Source of the DNA: Carboxylicivirga taeanensis
Lineage (GTDB): Bacteria; Bacteroidota; Bacteroidia; Bacteroidales; Marinilabiliaceae
Assembly: GCF_051851475.1 (NCBI RefSeq)
Contig: NZ_JBPUSJ010000002.1
Coordinates: forward strand, 372,001-436,000
DNA length: 64,000 bases
Direction: 5' to 3'
The notes under the pieces were generated by a model, which saw only the letters and a list, made by a program, of their open reading frames with translations, had not been told where the DNA came from and did not search any database. A program made the position numbers and the translations under genes. Shown piece by piece: positions 27,212 through 36,829 of this stretch (the first letter of the stretch is position 1; each line of letters starts with the position of its first letter).

Positions 27212-28615
27212 TTATTGAGGGATGAGTTTAAGTATTTTACCAGGTTTTTCTATGGCTACATAAACATAGCCATCGGGGCTCATTTCAACATTTCGGACCC
27301 GGCCAATGCCCTGTAATAATTTTTCTTCATGGCTTACTTTATTGCCATCTAAAACAACCCTGTGCAGGTATTCAAAACGCAGTGAACCGGTTAGGATATT
27401 GTTTTTCCAGTTCGGATAGCGATCGCCTTTAACAAAGGTCATTCCACAGGGCGCTATGCTAGGTACCCAATAGTGTATGGGTTGCTCCATACCTACTTTG
27501 GCAGTATCGTTTGTAAATGTTGTGCCGTTGTAGTTGATGCCAAATGAAATAACTGGCCAGCCGTAGTTTTTGCCCGGTTCAATCAGGTTAATTTCATCCC
27601 CTCCTTTAGGCCCGTGCTCGTCAGTCCATATTTGCCCTGTTTCGGGGTGCATGCACACCCCCTGAGGATTGCGGTGGCCATAACTGAAGATTGAGGGCCT
27701 GGCACCTGCCGTGTTGATAAAGGGATTGTCCTCAGGAATCGAACCGTCGTCATAGATGCGGTGTATTTTGCCGCAGTCATTATTCAATCGCTGTGGATAG
27801 GTATCTCTATCACCACGATCGCCCACTGAGAAATATAAATACCCTTCTTTATCAAACTCCAGCTTACAGCCAAAATGGTGGCGCTTATCGCTTAGTGGCT
27901 GTGCCTGAAAAATAACTTCATTATCCGTGAGTTTGTTCCCTTCTAAGCGGGCCCGCATAATGGCGGTGTTACTTAATGTTGTATCGTCTTCGTTCCAGAA
28001 TGAGTAGGAGATGTATATCCATCCATTATTTTCAAAATCCGGATGCAGCTCCAAATCCAGCAGGCCGCCTTGTCCTCTGGCCGCCACTTTTGGCCCGTTC
28101 TGTACTTTTTCCTTTTGTCCCTGTTGATTAGCGATGAGCAGATCGCCACTTCTTTCGGCAATAAGTATCCGGTTGTCTGGTAAAAAGGCCATTCCCCAAG
28201 GCACGTCTAGTCCGCTGACAATGGTATCGACCCAAAAATTTTGTACTTCAGAGGCTTGTCTATTATTGCTTTCGCTTGTGCGTGTTAGGTTTGTTTTTTT
28301 ATGCGATGACAGAGCCAGGATATAATCTGTGAGGTATTCAATTTGTTTATCGCTCATTCCTTCACTGAATGCAGGCATGCCAAATGATACACGACCATGC
28401 TTGATGCTTTCGATGATCTCTGCTTTTTGATCGCCAAATAGCCAGTTGCGCTCAATGAATGAGGATTTTTTATCATTGTGACAGCCAATGCAGTAGTTGT
28501 TGAAGAGTTCTTGTCCTTTTTCGAGGTTGGAGGCATTAGCTCTTTTTACAATTGTACTATACAAGCCGAGTCCAATGCCTATTACAACGATAGCCAAGTA
28601 TGTTATCTTTCTCAT
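27212..28615 (-). CDS. PQQ-dependent sugar dehydrogenase with N-terminal cytochrome c domain
   Basis: The 467-residue exported protein starts with a hydrophobic export/anchor segment. A class I cytochrome c domain follows (haem motif CIGCH, axial Met in FGMPAFS), then the six-bladed GSDH/Asd-type beta-propeller from about residue 130. Propeller motifs include VPWGMAFLPDNRILI, the catalytic-His segment RHHFGCKLEFD, SVGDRGDR, GHRNPQGV and DEHGPKGGDEIN. The enzyme should oxidise aldoses in the periplasm and pass electrons through its own haem domain. It is the promoter-proximal partner of the TonB receptor. No PQQ biosynthesis genes are in the window. Confidence 0.9.
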   Translation of the reverse strand: MRKITYLAIVVIGIGLGLYSTIVKRANASNLEKGQELFNNYCIGCHNDKKSSFIERNWLFGDQKAEIIESIKHGRVSFGMPAFSEGMSDKQIEYLTDYILALSSHKKTNLTRTSESNNRQASEVQNFWVDTIVSGLDVPWGMAFLPDNRILIAERSGDLLIANQQGQKEKVQNGPKVAARGQGGLLDLELHPDFENNGWIYISYSFWNEDDTTLSNTAIMRARLEGNKLTDNEVIFQAQPLSDKRHHFGCKLEFDKEGYLYFSVGDRGDRDTYPQRLNNDCGKIHRIYDDGSIPEDNPFINTAGARPSIFSYGHRNPQGVCMHPETGQIWTDEHGPKGGDEINLIEPGKNYGWPVISFGINYNGTTFTNDTAKVGMEQPIHYWVPSIAPCGMTFVKGDRYPNWKNNILTGSLRFEYLHRVVLDGNKVSHEEKLLQGIGRVRNVEMSPDGYVYVAIEKPGKILKLIPQ

Positions 28616-28782
28616 AATAATGGAGTTTGGTGATGTTCCTCACTATTAACAAAAAAACATGTGGTTTTGTTATCAGCGGTTGGGCGAAGTGGAGGTAGGA
28701 GATTGAGCGCCTATTATACTCGGAGTGAAGGAGCAGATGCAGTATTTACAAGCTGCGAAGTGGGGGAGTGTCAACAAAGTTG

Positions 28783-28822
28783 ATTGGTAACATGGGCTAT
28801 CGCGAAAGCCCATGTTACCAAT
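28783..28822 (-). terminator. Very stable hairpin directly after the small Hsp20-linked gene
   Basis: Arms 28783-28798 (ATTGGTAACATGGGCT) and 28807-28822 are perfect 16-bp complements with an 8-nt loop. The hairpin starts 3 nt past the stop codon of the 66-residue gene. No T-run follows on the minus strand, so it may be a transcript stabiliser or a factor-assisted terminator. Confidence 0.7.
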
Positions 28823-28825
28823 GTT

Positions 28826-29026
28826 TTACGATGCGTAATCGTACTTGTTCAGGATAATTTCATCTATTATATCTGCATGCTGGCGGTAAAAGTTGTCTTT
28901 AACCCATTGACTGAATTCTTTTTGCTCTTCAGTGCTTAGCCATGCTAATGATTTTATAAGTTCTTTTTTAAATAGTTGCTTGTCTTCTTTTACTCCGTTT
29001 AGCACAATTTTACAACTTTCTAACAT
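28826..29026 (-). CDS. Small protein downstream of hsp20
   Basis: The 66-residue acidic and lysine-rich helical protein begins MLESCKIVLNGVKEDKQLF and includes SLAWLSTEEQKEFSQWVKDNF. It has no signal peptide and no recognised family. The ATG at 29026 was chosen over 29086 because the longer version adds only a lysine/threonine/isoleucine-rich stretch with no homologous look. It lies 90 bp downstream of hsp20 on the same strand and ends at a 16-bp hairpin, so it is plausibly expressed with hsp20 under stress. Function is unknown. Confidence 0.6.
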   Translation of the reverse strand: MLESCKIVLNGVKEDKQLFKKELIKSLAWLSTEEQKEFSQWVKDNFYRQHADIIDEIILNKYDYAS

Positions 29027-29116
29027 GTTAGTGGTTTTTAAGATTATTGTTTTTATTGTTTTTTTAAAGGTTGGGTTTGTAAACAAAAGAGGGGTAGTGT
29101 TGACTACCCCAACTTA

Positions 29117-29569
29117 TTACTTAATTTCAATTTGTCTGATAGGTTTTGGCTTCTGCTCTTCGCGTTTTGGTAAACTAATGTGCAGGATGCCCTCCTTATA
29201 GTTGGCCTTAATTTTGTCTGCATCAACTATGTTTTCGGAAATGGTAAATGACCTTTGGAATGATTGGTAGCTAAATTCACGGCGTGTAACCTTATTGCCA
29301 TCTTTTTCTTCCTTTTCATTCTTTTTTTCCGATGAAATAGTGAGTTTGCCATTGTCGTAGCCAACATTAAAATCATCTTTTTTCAAGCCAGGAGCAGCTA
29401 CTTCAATCAAAAATTCATTGTCGTTTTCCATGACGTTAACTGCAGGTAATGTTGTGTCAGTACTGGAAAAATTGCTCCTGTTCCAGTCCATCAATTCGCT
29501 ATCGAAAAAACGGTCAAATAATGAAGGAACTGATGGAAACCAATTGTTAGATAATCTTGCTAGTGTCAT
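29117..29569 (-). CDS. Small heat-shock protein of the Hsp20/alpha-crystallin family
   Basis: The 150-residue chaperone holds unfolded proteins. The alpha-crystallin domain (about 42-145) includes LPAVNVMENDNEFLIEVAAPGLKKDDF, SFQRSFTISENID-like text and the GILHISLPKRE motif. The C-terminal IXI-type oligomerisation tail is represented by PIRQIEIK. The start at 29569 (MTLARL) was chosen over 29584 because GGAGG sits 7 nt before it and the upstream ATG overlaps that site. An upstream TAAATTTG (29641-29648) may be the promoter. Confidence 0.92.
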   Translation of the reverse strand: MTLARLSNNWFPSVPSLFDRFFDSELMDWNRSNFSSTDTTLPAVNVMENDNEFLIEVAAPGLKKDDFNVGYDNGKLTISSEKKNEKEEKDGNKVTRREFSYQSFQRSFTISENIVDADKIKANYKEGILHISLPKREEQKPKPIRQIEIK

Positions 29570-29878
29570 AATTGTATCCTCCAAAATTTTAGTTCAACAT
29601 ATTTAGTTAATTCACGCTATTAGGGATACAAATTGAGTGCCAAATTTATGGTCAAATAGCGCTATAAAATTAAGTGACATAAAATCAGTGGGTTCTAGTG
29701 TGGCCGGGCGATGAGGTGTAAAACACTGGTGACATGTTGGCATTTTGCTGAATGAAAAAAATGTCAATTTTTCAGTTTTGTCATAAAGCCTGTTATGTGG
29801 TTGGTCAGTCGCACTGATTAAGTTAAATTTACCGGAGTTTACATACAGCCATTATGTGGTTTAATTAGATTTTATACG

Positions 29879-30817
29879 ATGAAAATAACAATAATTGGAA
29901 CAGGGGGAGTTGGAGGGTATTTTGGCGCTAAACTGGCAAAGGCTGGTCATGAAGTAACTTTTGTGGCCCGGGGTCAACACCTGCAGGCTATTCGTGAAAA
30001 GGGCCTGCTGGTGAAGAGTATTGCTGGTGACATACATGTTGAACAGGTGCTTGCAACGGATCAGATCACCTCTATTGAACGGGCCGATTTAGTAATTACG
30101 GCCGTTAAAGCCTGGCAGATAAAGGAAATACGGGAAGACATCCAGCAGATCATCCATTCAGAGAGTATGGTGCTGCCTTTACAAAACGGAGTTCTGGCTG
30201 CTAAAGAGTTGAGTGAGGTTATTCCTGCAGAAAATGTATTGGGCGGCTTATGCCGGATTATCAGTAAAATTGAATCACCGGGGGTGATTAATCATTTCGG
30301 TGTTGAGCCTGAAATTGTTTTTGGCGAACTAAACAAACAGCATAATGCGCGGCTGGACATCTTGAGTGCCTTGTTTAGCGAGGCCGGAATAAAAAGTAAA
30401 GCTTCCAGAGATATTGAGGCTGATGTGTGGAAGAAGTTCATTTCAATATGTGTAAGTGCTTTGCTGGCTGTTACCAAAACCACTTATGGGGAGATGTGTG
30501 AGTTGAAGGAGACTTATCAAATGATGACTGAGTTATTGCAGGAAATCTATGTCGTATCGCAAAAGGCCGGGGTAAATATTAAGCCTGATTTTATAGAGAA
30601 GACCATCGGCTTTATCAAGTCGTTTCCTTACGATTCAACTTCTTCATTAACACGTGATGTGTGGGCTGGTAAACCTTCTGAAATTGATTATCAGAATGGA
30701 ACGGTTGTGAGGCTGGCCGAACAGTATGGTGTAGACGTGCCGGTTAACCGATTTATATACAATTGTGTGTTGCCCATGGAGTTAAAGGCAAGGAACCGGT
30801 CGCTCAAGACAATTTAG
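29879..30817 (+). CDS. panE: Ketopantoate reductase family protein (2-dehydropantoate 2-reductase)
   Basis: The 312-residue NADPH-dependent reductase is probably for pantothenate/CoA synthesis. The Rossmann motif GTGGVGGYFGAKLA is at residues 7-20, with VARGQH following strand 2. The catalytic Lys segment (VWKKFISICVSAL) and the C-terminal SLTRDVWAGKPSEIDYQNG are typical of the ApbA/PanE family. Paralogues with other 2-oxoacid substrates exist, so the exact reaction is probable rather than certain. Its 3' end overlaps the convergent lipase gene by 14 bp. Confidence 0.88.
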   Translation: MKITIIGTGGVGGYFGAKLAKAGHEVTFVARGQHLQAIREKGLLVKSIAGDIHVEQVLATDQITSIERADLVITAVKAWQIKEIREDIQQIIHSESMVLPLQNGVLAAKELSEVIPAENVLGGLCRIISKIESPGVINHFGVEPEIVFGELNKQHNARLDILSALFSEAGIKSKASRDIEADVWKKFISICVSALLAVTKTTYGEMCELKETYQMMTELLQEIYVVSQKAGVNIKPDFIEKTIGFIKSFPYDSTSSLTRDVWAGKPSEIDYQNGTVVRLAEQYGVDVPVNRFIYNCVLPMELKARNRSLKTI

Positions 30818-31682
30818 CCTTGCTGCTTGCCTGGTATTGACTGGTGGACTGCTTTAATTGCTGCTCCAACCAGTTGATACACGTATTGGCTTGCTGCTGG
30901 CGTTCAATATCATTGTGTATTTCGTGGTAAATACTCTCAAACTCTTGGTAGCTCACCATGTTTGGGTTGCGCGATGCGGCCAGCTTACTGGCGGCACATG
31001 AGGTAATGTGATCTTGATCACCATGCAGCAGCAAAGTTGGCGTTTGTAGTTGGCCGATGTGGTCCATGGCCCACACACCCTGCTTTATTACCGAACTTAA
31101 TAAACGAAATGAGATGCGGCCATGGTTAAGCGGATCGCGCCGGTAGGCTTCCACATTTTTGGTGTCGGTGCTGATGTGATTGATGTTCAGTCCACTCTTA
31201 ATGGTTAGGTCAGGGCATAGGTATTTCAGAGAATGAATCAGAAGCTTACTCAGGCCGTTGGGCTCCTGGCTCAATTTCAACCAGGGTGATGAAATGATAG
31301 CTCCCTTAAACGGATGGGTGCGCGTAAGCAGGTAGTTCAGGGCAATGTTGCCGCCCATGCTATGGCCATACAGAAATTTCGGGGTATCCGGAAACAGCTC
31401 TTCAGCCTTATCAACCAGCAGACCTACATCATTTAAGAGCTGTGTATAGGATTGGATAACCCCTCGTTTCCCTTCTGATTGACCATGTCCAATATGATCC
31501 ATGCTGATAAACGCAATATTGGCTTTCTCAAAAAGCTCTATGTAAGGCGCATAGCGCGAACAATGCTCGCCAAAGCCATGGATTAAGACTATCAGTGCTT
31601 TAGGTGGCTCTGGCGTAATCCATGCTTTTCCGAATAGTTGACAGCCAGCTGTTGAGTTCAGATAAAAGCCTTGCTCTTTCAT
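30804..31682 (-). CDS. Alpha/beta hydrolase, monoacylglycerol lipase-like
   Basis: The 292-residue serine hydrolase has the HGFGEHCSRY motif near the start (oxyanion region), the nucleophile elbow GHSMGG, the acid in LLLHGDQDHI and the catalytic His in YHEIHND. This layout matches the lysophospholipase/monoglyceride lipase (YtpA/PldB) group. There is no signal peptide, so it is cytosolic or membrane-associated. It starts 10 bp after pgl and is probably in the same transcript, although the metabolic link is not obvious. Confidence 0.87.
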   Translation of the reverse strand: MKEQGFYLNSTAGCQLFGKAWITPEPPKALIVLIHGFGEHCSRYAPYIELFEKANIAFISMDHIGHGQSEGKRGVIQSYTQLLNDVGLLVDKAEELFPDTPKFLYGHSMGGNIALNYLLTRTHPFKGAIISSPWLKLSQEPNGLSKLLIHSLKYLCPDLTIKSGLNINHISTDTKNVEAYRRDPLNHGRISFRLLSSVIKQGVWAMDHIGQLQTPTLLLHGDQDHITSCAASKLAASRNPNMVSYQEFESIYHEIHNDIERQQQANTCINWLEQQLKQSTSQYQASSKAKLS

Positions 31683-31692
31683 CGGTAATGCT

Positions 31693-32403
31693 TTATTTAA
31701 AAGTAAGTTTTTGGGCAGCAGCTTTATCCATCAGCCAGGTTGTATTGCTGGTACTAACCAGTGCGGCAGGGTATTGCTTAAAGTTCCCTTTTTGATTCAT
31801 GATTTCATCCACCTTATCGGCTTTATTATCACCCGTTACAAGAAAAAATATGTGTCGACTGTGGTTGATGACTTTCCCTGTTAGTGTCACACGGAACTGA
31901 CCACTATCGGGGTGCTGCGCCAATTCACACAGGTTGTCACTGTTCCATAAACCTATCTGGTGAGGAAAAATAGAGGCCGTATGCCCATCGTCACCCATGC
32001 CCAGCAGCATAATATCAAACTGTGGCCGGCCATTAGTAAAAGGCACATTCTCTTCCAGTGTCGTGATGTAATCCTCTACGGCTTCCTCCGGCTCCAGCTC
32101 CCCTTTCACTCTGAAAATATTTATGGCTTTGGTTTCTACGTGATCAAACAGGTATTCCCGAGTCATTCGAAAATTACTTTCCGAATCTGTGGGGTCAACG
32201 CAGCGTTCATCGCCCCAAAAAAAATAGAGCTTACTCCAGTCGATGGATTTTGCATACTCTTTTGCTAACACTTCGAAAATGGCTTTGGGCGTGCTTCCAC
32301 CTGATAGCGCAATGTAAACCTCTGATTTATCCTGCGTGGCATTTAGCAGGTAATCGCCAAAATAACGTGCTAAGTCATGCTTTGATTCAAATATCTTGTG
32401 CAT
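31693..32403 (-). CDS. pgl: 6-phosphogluconolactonase
   Basis: The 236-residue enzyme hydrolyses 6-phosphogluconolactone in the oxidative pentose phosphate pathway. It has SGGSTPKAIFEVLA near residue 34, FFWGDERCVDPTDSESNF, and GMGDDGHTASIFP, all hallmarks of the DevB/SOL type. It lies 87 bp downstream of zwf, the enzyme supplying its substrate. There is no gnd in the window. Confidence 0.95.
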   Translation of the reverse strand: MHKIFESKHDLARYFGDYLLNATQDKSEVYIALSGGSTPKAIFEVLAKEYAKSIDWSKLYFFWGDERCVDPTDSESNFRMTREYLFDHVETKAINIFRVKGELEPEEAVEDYITTLEENVPFTNGRPQFDIMLLGMGDDGHTASIFPHQIGLWNSDNLCELAQHPDSGQFRVTLTGKVINHSRHIFFLVTGDNKADKVDEIMNQKGNFKQYPAALVSTSNTTWLMDKAAAQKLTFK

Positions 32404-32490
32404 CGTATTTGATTAATACTGGTTATCAATAGTTGTGCAGGTCTTGATTGTCCTGCTGCCAAATGTGCTTATAACAGTTATAAAAGTAGC

Positions 32491-34020
32491 TTATAGCTCG
32501 CAATAATTGCCATCGTTGGCCAGATTTTTACATGGGTAACGCCAGGTGATATCTTCCTCTTCAATCAAATCATCGGATACATCAGGCCCCCAGGTGCCCG
32601 CCGGATACCCATGAACCGGGATGCTGTCGTTGTTGTGCCAGGCTTTTAGTATCGGATCGACAAATTTCCAGGCGGCTTCAACGGCATCTCCACGATGGTA
32701 AAGGGTGCTGTCGCCCAACATACAATCCAGCAGCAAACGTTCGTAGGCACTTGGTAAATAGGTGTCCGATAAATCGCTATAATGAAAATCCATATTCACG
32801 TTTTGAACTTTAAATCCTGCGCCCGGCACTTTCATGCCAAATTTTAGCAGAACTCCCTCGTCTGGTTGAATGCGGATTACCAGCTGGTTATAGTTGTTGC
32901 AGATGGATTTATCATTGGCAAACAAGTGGTGCGGAGTTGATTTAAAGTGAATCACTATTTCTGTAACTCGCGTAGGCAGCATCTTTCCGCTGCGGATATA
33001 AAAGGGAACACCGGCCCAGCGCCAGTTGTCGATGAACAGCTTGATAGCCGCAAAGGTTTCGGTTCTGGAATTGGGAGCTACGCCCGTTTCATCGCGATAT
33101 CCTTTTACCGCCTCGCCTTTAATATGGGAGGCCGTGTATTGACCTCTGATGGCGTACTTTGGTACTTCGTCTTCTGTAATTGGTCGCAAAGCATGAAATA
33201 CTTTGGCTATTTCGTTCCTGATATTGGTCGAATCGATTATAACCGGCGGTTCCATCGCTACCAGTCCCACTAACAGCAGCAGGTGGTTCTGAATCATGTC
33301 GCGCAAGGCCCCGGAGCCTTCGTAATAGCCGCCCCGGTTGCCAACACCAATGTTTTCTGCCCCGGTTATCTCCACATGATGGATGTAATTGCGGTTCCAC
33401 AGCGGTTCGAAAATGCCGTTGGAAAAACGGGTGACCAACAGGTTTTGAACAGTTTCTTTACCCAGGTAATGGTCGATGCGGTAGATTTGTTCTTCATCAA
33501 AAAAGCGCAGAAGAACCTTGTTCAGCTTTTGAGCCGTCGCTAAATCATACCCAAAAGGCTTCTCAATAATCAGGCGCTTAAACCCGGCTGTTTCCTCGCT
33601 TAAACCTTGCTTAGCCAGCTGTTCGGGAATAAACTCATACATGCTGGGGGGCGTGGCTAAATAGTAGATGAAGTTGTTTTTCGTTTCGTACTGCTCATCC
33701 AGTTCGCGCAGTTTACCTTTTAGCAGGCAGTATTCATCCGGGGCTTTGGTGTCGAACGAAAAATAGTGCAGCTTTTCCAGGTAGTCTTGCAGTTTATTTT
33801 CATTATCGGGCTTATTGAGGGCAAATTGCTCAATGCCGGTTTTCATTTTTTCTCTGAAATCCGCATTACTTAAATCGGTTCTTCCCAGTCCCAATATGGC
33901 AAACTTATCCGGCAATAAGCCCTGATCGAACAGGTCAAAAACCGCTGGAATGAGTTTGCGGTAGGTCAAATCGCCCGAAGCGCCAAAAATAACAAGTATA
34001 TGGTTTTTAGAATGATTCAT
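32491..34020 (-). CDS. zwf: Glucose-6-phosphate dehydrogenase
   Basis: This 509-residue NADP-dependent enzyme has the usual length. The dinucleotide-binding motif is FGASGDLTYRKLIPAV at residues ~12-27. The active-site segment is RIDHYLGKETVQN, and the later NWRWAGVPFYIRSGK is conserved. It is first in the run zwf-pgl-lipase and should feed NADPH and pentose phosphates. The C-terminus ends CKNLANDGNYCEL. Confidence 0.96.
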   Translation of the reverse strand: MNHSKNHILVIFGASGDLTYRKLIPAVFDLFDQGLLPDKFAILGLGRTDLSNADFREKMKTGIEQFALNKPDNENKLQDYLEKLHYFSFDTKAPDEYCLLKGKLRELDEQYETKNNFIYYLATPPSMYEFIPEQLAKQGLSEETAGFKRLIIEKPFGYDLATAQKLNKVLLRFFDEEQIYRIDHYLGKETVQNLLVTRFSNGIFEPLWNRNYIHHVEITGAENIGVGNRGGYYEGSGALRDMIQNHLLLLVGLVAMEPPVIIDSTNIRNEIAKVFHALRPITEDEVPKYAIRGQYTASHIKGEAVKGYRDETGVAPNSRTETFAAIKLFIDNWRWAGVPFYIRSGKMLPTRVTEIVIHFKSTPHHLFANDKSICNNYNQLVIRIQPDEGVLLKFGMKVPGAGFKVQNVNMDFHYSDLSDTYLPSAYERLLLDCMLGDSTLYHRGDAVEAAWKFVDPILKAWHNNDSIPVHGYPAGTWGPDVSDDLIEEEDITWRYPCKNLANDGNYCEL

Positions 34021-34186
34021 GCTTTTGCTCTTTTATCTGTTAGGCCAATGCCCGATGCTTTAAAAGTACCGCAAGATAGTGAAGCGGCCTACAAACTAAC
34101 AAGTGCCATTATCGGTTTGTTGCAAAAAAAAATGGACAGCCTCATTTGTTATTGTGCTGTCCGTTCTTTGTTTTTGCAGTAATTGT

Positions 34187-36829
34187 CTAATTATTAATGT
34201 TGATGCCCACTCTTACTCCCCAGCGTGCATAGCTGCCGTCTTCGAAACCGGCGAAGATACCGGCACTTCCAATCAGGAAAATCTGATTCATGCTGTAGCC
34301 TACTTCGAGGTAATTCTTAAACTGTGGCTGTGTCAGGTAGCTGGTGTATAGATTTTCGGTCCACAGACGGTTACTTAGCCCGGGTAAAAACTTAAGTAAT
34401 AAGTAAGGCGTTGTGTAGGAAACGTGGGCTTTGGCAAACCAATCGTTGGTGCTGTGGCGGTAATCGTCGAGCAGCATAAAGGCATTCTCAAACGACTTAA
34501 AATTAAATGGTACCTCCGAGGTGTTGAAATGTTGGAAACGAGAGAAATGCATGTGTTTGTTACTGAGGAAATAGCCGCCTTCGACCTGCCAGTTGAAGGC
34601 GTTGAAGATACCCCATTCTTTTTTCTGAGCAGCAGAAGCTCGCAGGATATCATATTCCGAGTCGCTTTTGAAAACCCCGTTTATACCTTTTTGATAGTTT
34701 AATTTAAAAGTTGGATACTTTGAGCCATACAACAGCTTTTGTCCTTTGTATATCCGGTAACGCATGCGTGGCGTATAGCTTATTTCGATCGAAGTAAACA
34801 AGTCGGTCTGATCCCCTAAATGCACAGGTGTTATCAGCTCGTTGTCTGGAATATTATCAGCATACCGTTTATCCTGTTCTAAAACAGACCAGTTGGTGTT
34901 ATTCTGTAATTGTTGGTACCAGCTATAGGAGGCTGCCAGATGCACCCGCATGCCATGTATCAGGTCAAACGAGCCGTTGATGGCTGCGTAATCTTTCTGG
35001 TACAATTTCATATAATGGTCTTTGAAAAACAGGGAAGAGAACATGTTTAAGGTTCGGTCAATGCCGTATTGTCCATTAAAATCTTTACTTACCTGGCCGC
35101 CTGATACGCTAATGCGCCCATGTTTTAAGGGAGCAAAGGTGTAGGATGCATCGGTAGACCATAATATTTTTTTGCGGGCAAAAGCATATTGCAGCATAGG
35201 GTCAATACGCAGCTTATGCAGCGAATCAAACTCATGTCTGATGGTGAATTTTTGCTGATAATTCCAGCCGTCAACCGCATTGAAATCAATCTGACTTAAG
35301 CCGATTAATCCGTGATAGGTAATTCGGGTGGATGAGTCGTTGGCATAAAAGCTGTGGCCAGATAGAAAACCACCGGAAGCTTTGCTAAAAGCCGAACGTT
35401 TTTTTTGTGCCTTCTTGAGCGTGTCTGTTTGCATGGTGGCCAGCTGAATAGAATCTTTTACTTCAAAGCTGCGCAGCTCATCACTGGTTAAAGGGATGGG
35501 CCGGATGGCTTGCCAATAGGCTGAGTCTCTTTTAGTGCTGTCCTTTCTGTGGGTAATCTTATACGTGTTTTTTATTTCCAGCGATTGATCTTTCTCTTCT
35601 TCTTTGCGCGATTCTTTTTCTATCAACCTCGACAGCTTAATCATTTCGCGATTACTTAACTCTTCTTTGGCCAGGAGTTCCTCCATTTTTTGCTGTTGGC
35701 GCGTTGGCTCCTCAACTTTATCGGCTTGTTCTGCTGCCTTTTTCGCTGCTTCCTCAGCTGCATACTGCTGCATAAGCGTGTTGGGAACGGGCAGGGAGGT
35801 GTTTAGTTGGATATTGGAATATTTAACCGAGCCGGCATAGCGAAAATCGGCTTTGACGCCAAAAATCGATGCTTTGACAATAAAGCGGTGACTGATGGGC
35901 AGCCATGAGCGCTCTTTAACGGGGGCGTAAACCTGTTTAATAGTTATCTCGCCAAAAAAGGCGTTGTTGGTTACATCAATGGAGTGAATGTTCCAGAGGT
36001 TATCTACAATATAAATGTATCCGCTATAGGTTTGCTGACTCTTGCGTTTGGGAACAACTTTTATCTTGTTCACTGCCACCTCGCCTTCGTAAAAGAAGCC
36101 TTCATACACAAACTTGTAGTGAGCAAAAGCGTTGGGCGCCAGGGGTGAAATGGCCATGTCCTGATGGGGTTCGTAAAAGCTGTAGGCTATATAGCCCATC
36201 ACATCTTCATCGTTGGAGCCGGGGAAGGTACTGCGTGATGAGATGACTGTATGCTGGTAATTATCGGGCGCTTTAAACTCAATGTTGTTCATGGACTCCA
36301 TGGTGTAGGTTTTTCCTTCTTCAATAACCACTTCATTGTCGTTCACCTCGGCCTTCATCATCTTTTGAACCAGTTTAGGAATTTTTTTCATCAGCAGGCT
36401 TCCTTTTAGGTATACCTCGGCTTTGTATTGTTCTGTTTGGCGCTGATAATAGGGAGCCAGGCTAATGGCTTTACGCATGATGGGGTAGGCCGGGTCTTCA
36501 CCTCCCGAGTACACTCTTACTTCTTTGATGCGATACTCTTGCTTTTTCAGGGTGATGTTATGGGTAACAGAATTCCCATTGATATTTACGCTCACTTCGG
36601 TTTTCTGGAAACCAAGCCCCTGAAAAATAATTGTGTATTGGCCGTTGGGAAGCTGTATTTCATATTCTCCCAAACCGTTGGTGGTGGTGCCGGTAGTTGT
36701 TTCTTTTACATAGATGGTTGCAAACGGAATGGAATTGCCTTCTTCGTCGTTGACGGTTCCTTTAACACCTTGTGCCATTGTGAGCAATGGCAATAGCAAT
36801 AACACTCCAACCAAATAAATTTTAGTCAT
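34187..36829 (-). CDS. DUF5686 family outer-membrane protein with carboxypeptidase-like regulatory domain
   Basis: The 880-residue exported protein has a signal peptide (MTKIYLVGVLLLLPLLTMAQ). A carboxypeptidase-regulatory-like beta-sandwich (~20-105, GTVNDEEGNSIPFATIYVKE) is followed by the DUF5686 region (YSGGEDPAYPIMRKAI) and a C-terminal outer-membrane barrel. A highly charged segment (~360-420, rich in Glu, Lys, Ala) interrupts the middle and is probably exposed and flexible. The family is confined largely to Bacteroidota and is of unknown function. It is monocistronic. Confidence 0.88.
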   Translation of the reverse strand: MTKIYLVGVLLLLPLLTMAQGVKGTVNDEEGNSIPFATIYVKETTTGTTTNGLGEYEIQLPNGQYTIIFQGLGFQKTEVSVNINGNSVTHNITLKKQEYRIKEVRVYSGGEDPAYPIMRKAISLAPYYQRQTEQYKAEVYLKGSLLMKKIPKLVQKMMKAEVNDNEVVIEEGKTYTMESMNNIEFKAPDNYQHTVISSRSTFPGSNDEDVMGYIAYSFYEPHQDMAISPLAPNAFAHYKFVYEGFFYEGEVAVNKIKVVPKRKSQQTYSGYIYIVDNLWNIHSIDVTNNAFFGEITIKQVYAPVKERSWLPISHRFIVKASIFGVKADFRYAGSVKYSNIQLNTSLPVPNTLMQQYAAEEAAKKAAEQADKVEEPTRQQQKMEELLAKEELSNREMIKLSRLIEKESRKEEEKDQSLEIKNTYKITHRKDSTKRDSAYWQAIRPIPLTSDELRSFEVKDSIQLATMQTDTLKKAQKKRSAFSKASGGFLSGHSFYANDSSTRITYHGLIGLSQIDFNAVDGWNYQQKFTIRHEFDSLHKLRIDPMLQYAFARKKILWSTDASYTFAPLKHGRISVSGGQVSKDFNGQYGIDRTLNMFSSLFFKDHYMKLYQKDYAAINGSFDLIHGMRVHLAASYSWYQQLQNNTNWSVLEQDKRYADNIPDNELITPVHLGDQTDLFTSIEISYTPRMRYRIYKGQKLLYGSKYPTFKLNYQKGINGVFKSDSEYDILRASAAQKKEWGIFNAFNWQVEGGYFLSNKHMHFSRFQHFNTSEVPFNFKSFENAFMLLDDYRHSTNDWFAKAHVSYTTPYLLLKFLPGLSNRLWTENLYTSYLTQPQFKNYLEVGYSMNQIFLIGSAGIFAGFEDGSYARWGVRVGININN

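Noticed and set aside
29569..29660. CIRCE-type heat-shock operator upstream of hsp20
   Set aside because: A half-site-like TTGGCACTC is present, but the inverted second half is absent at the right spacing.
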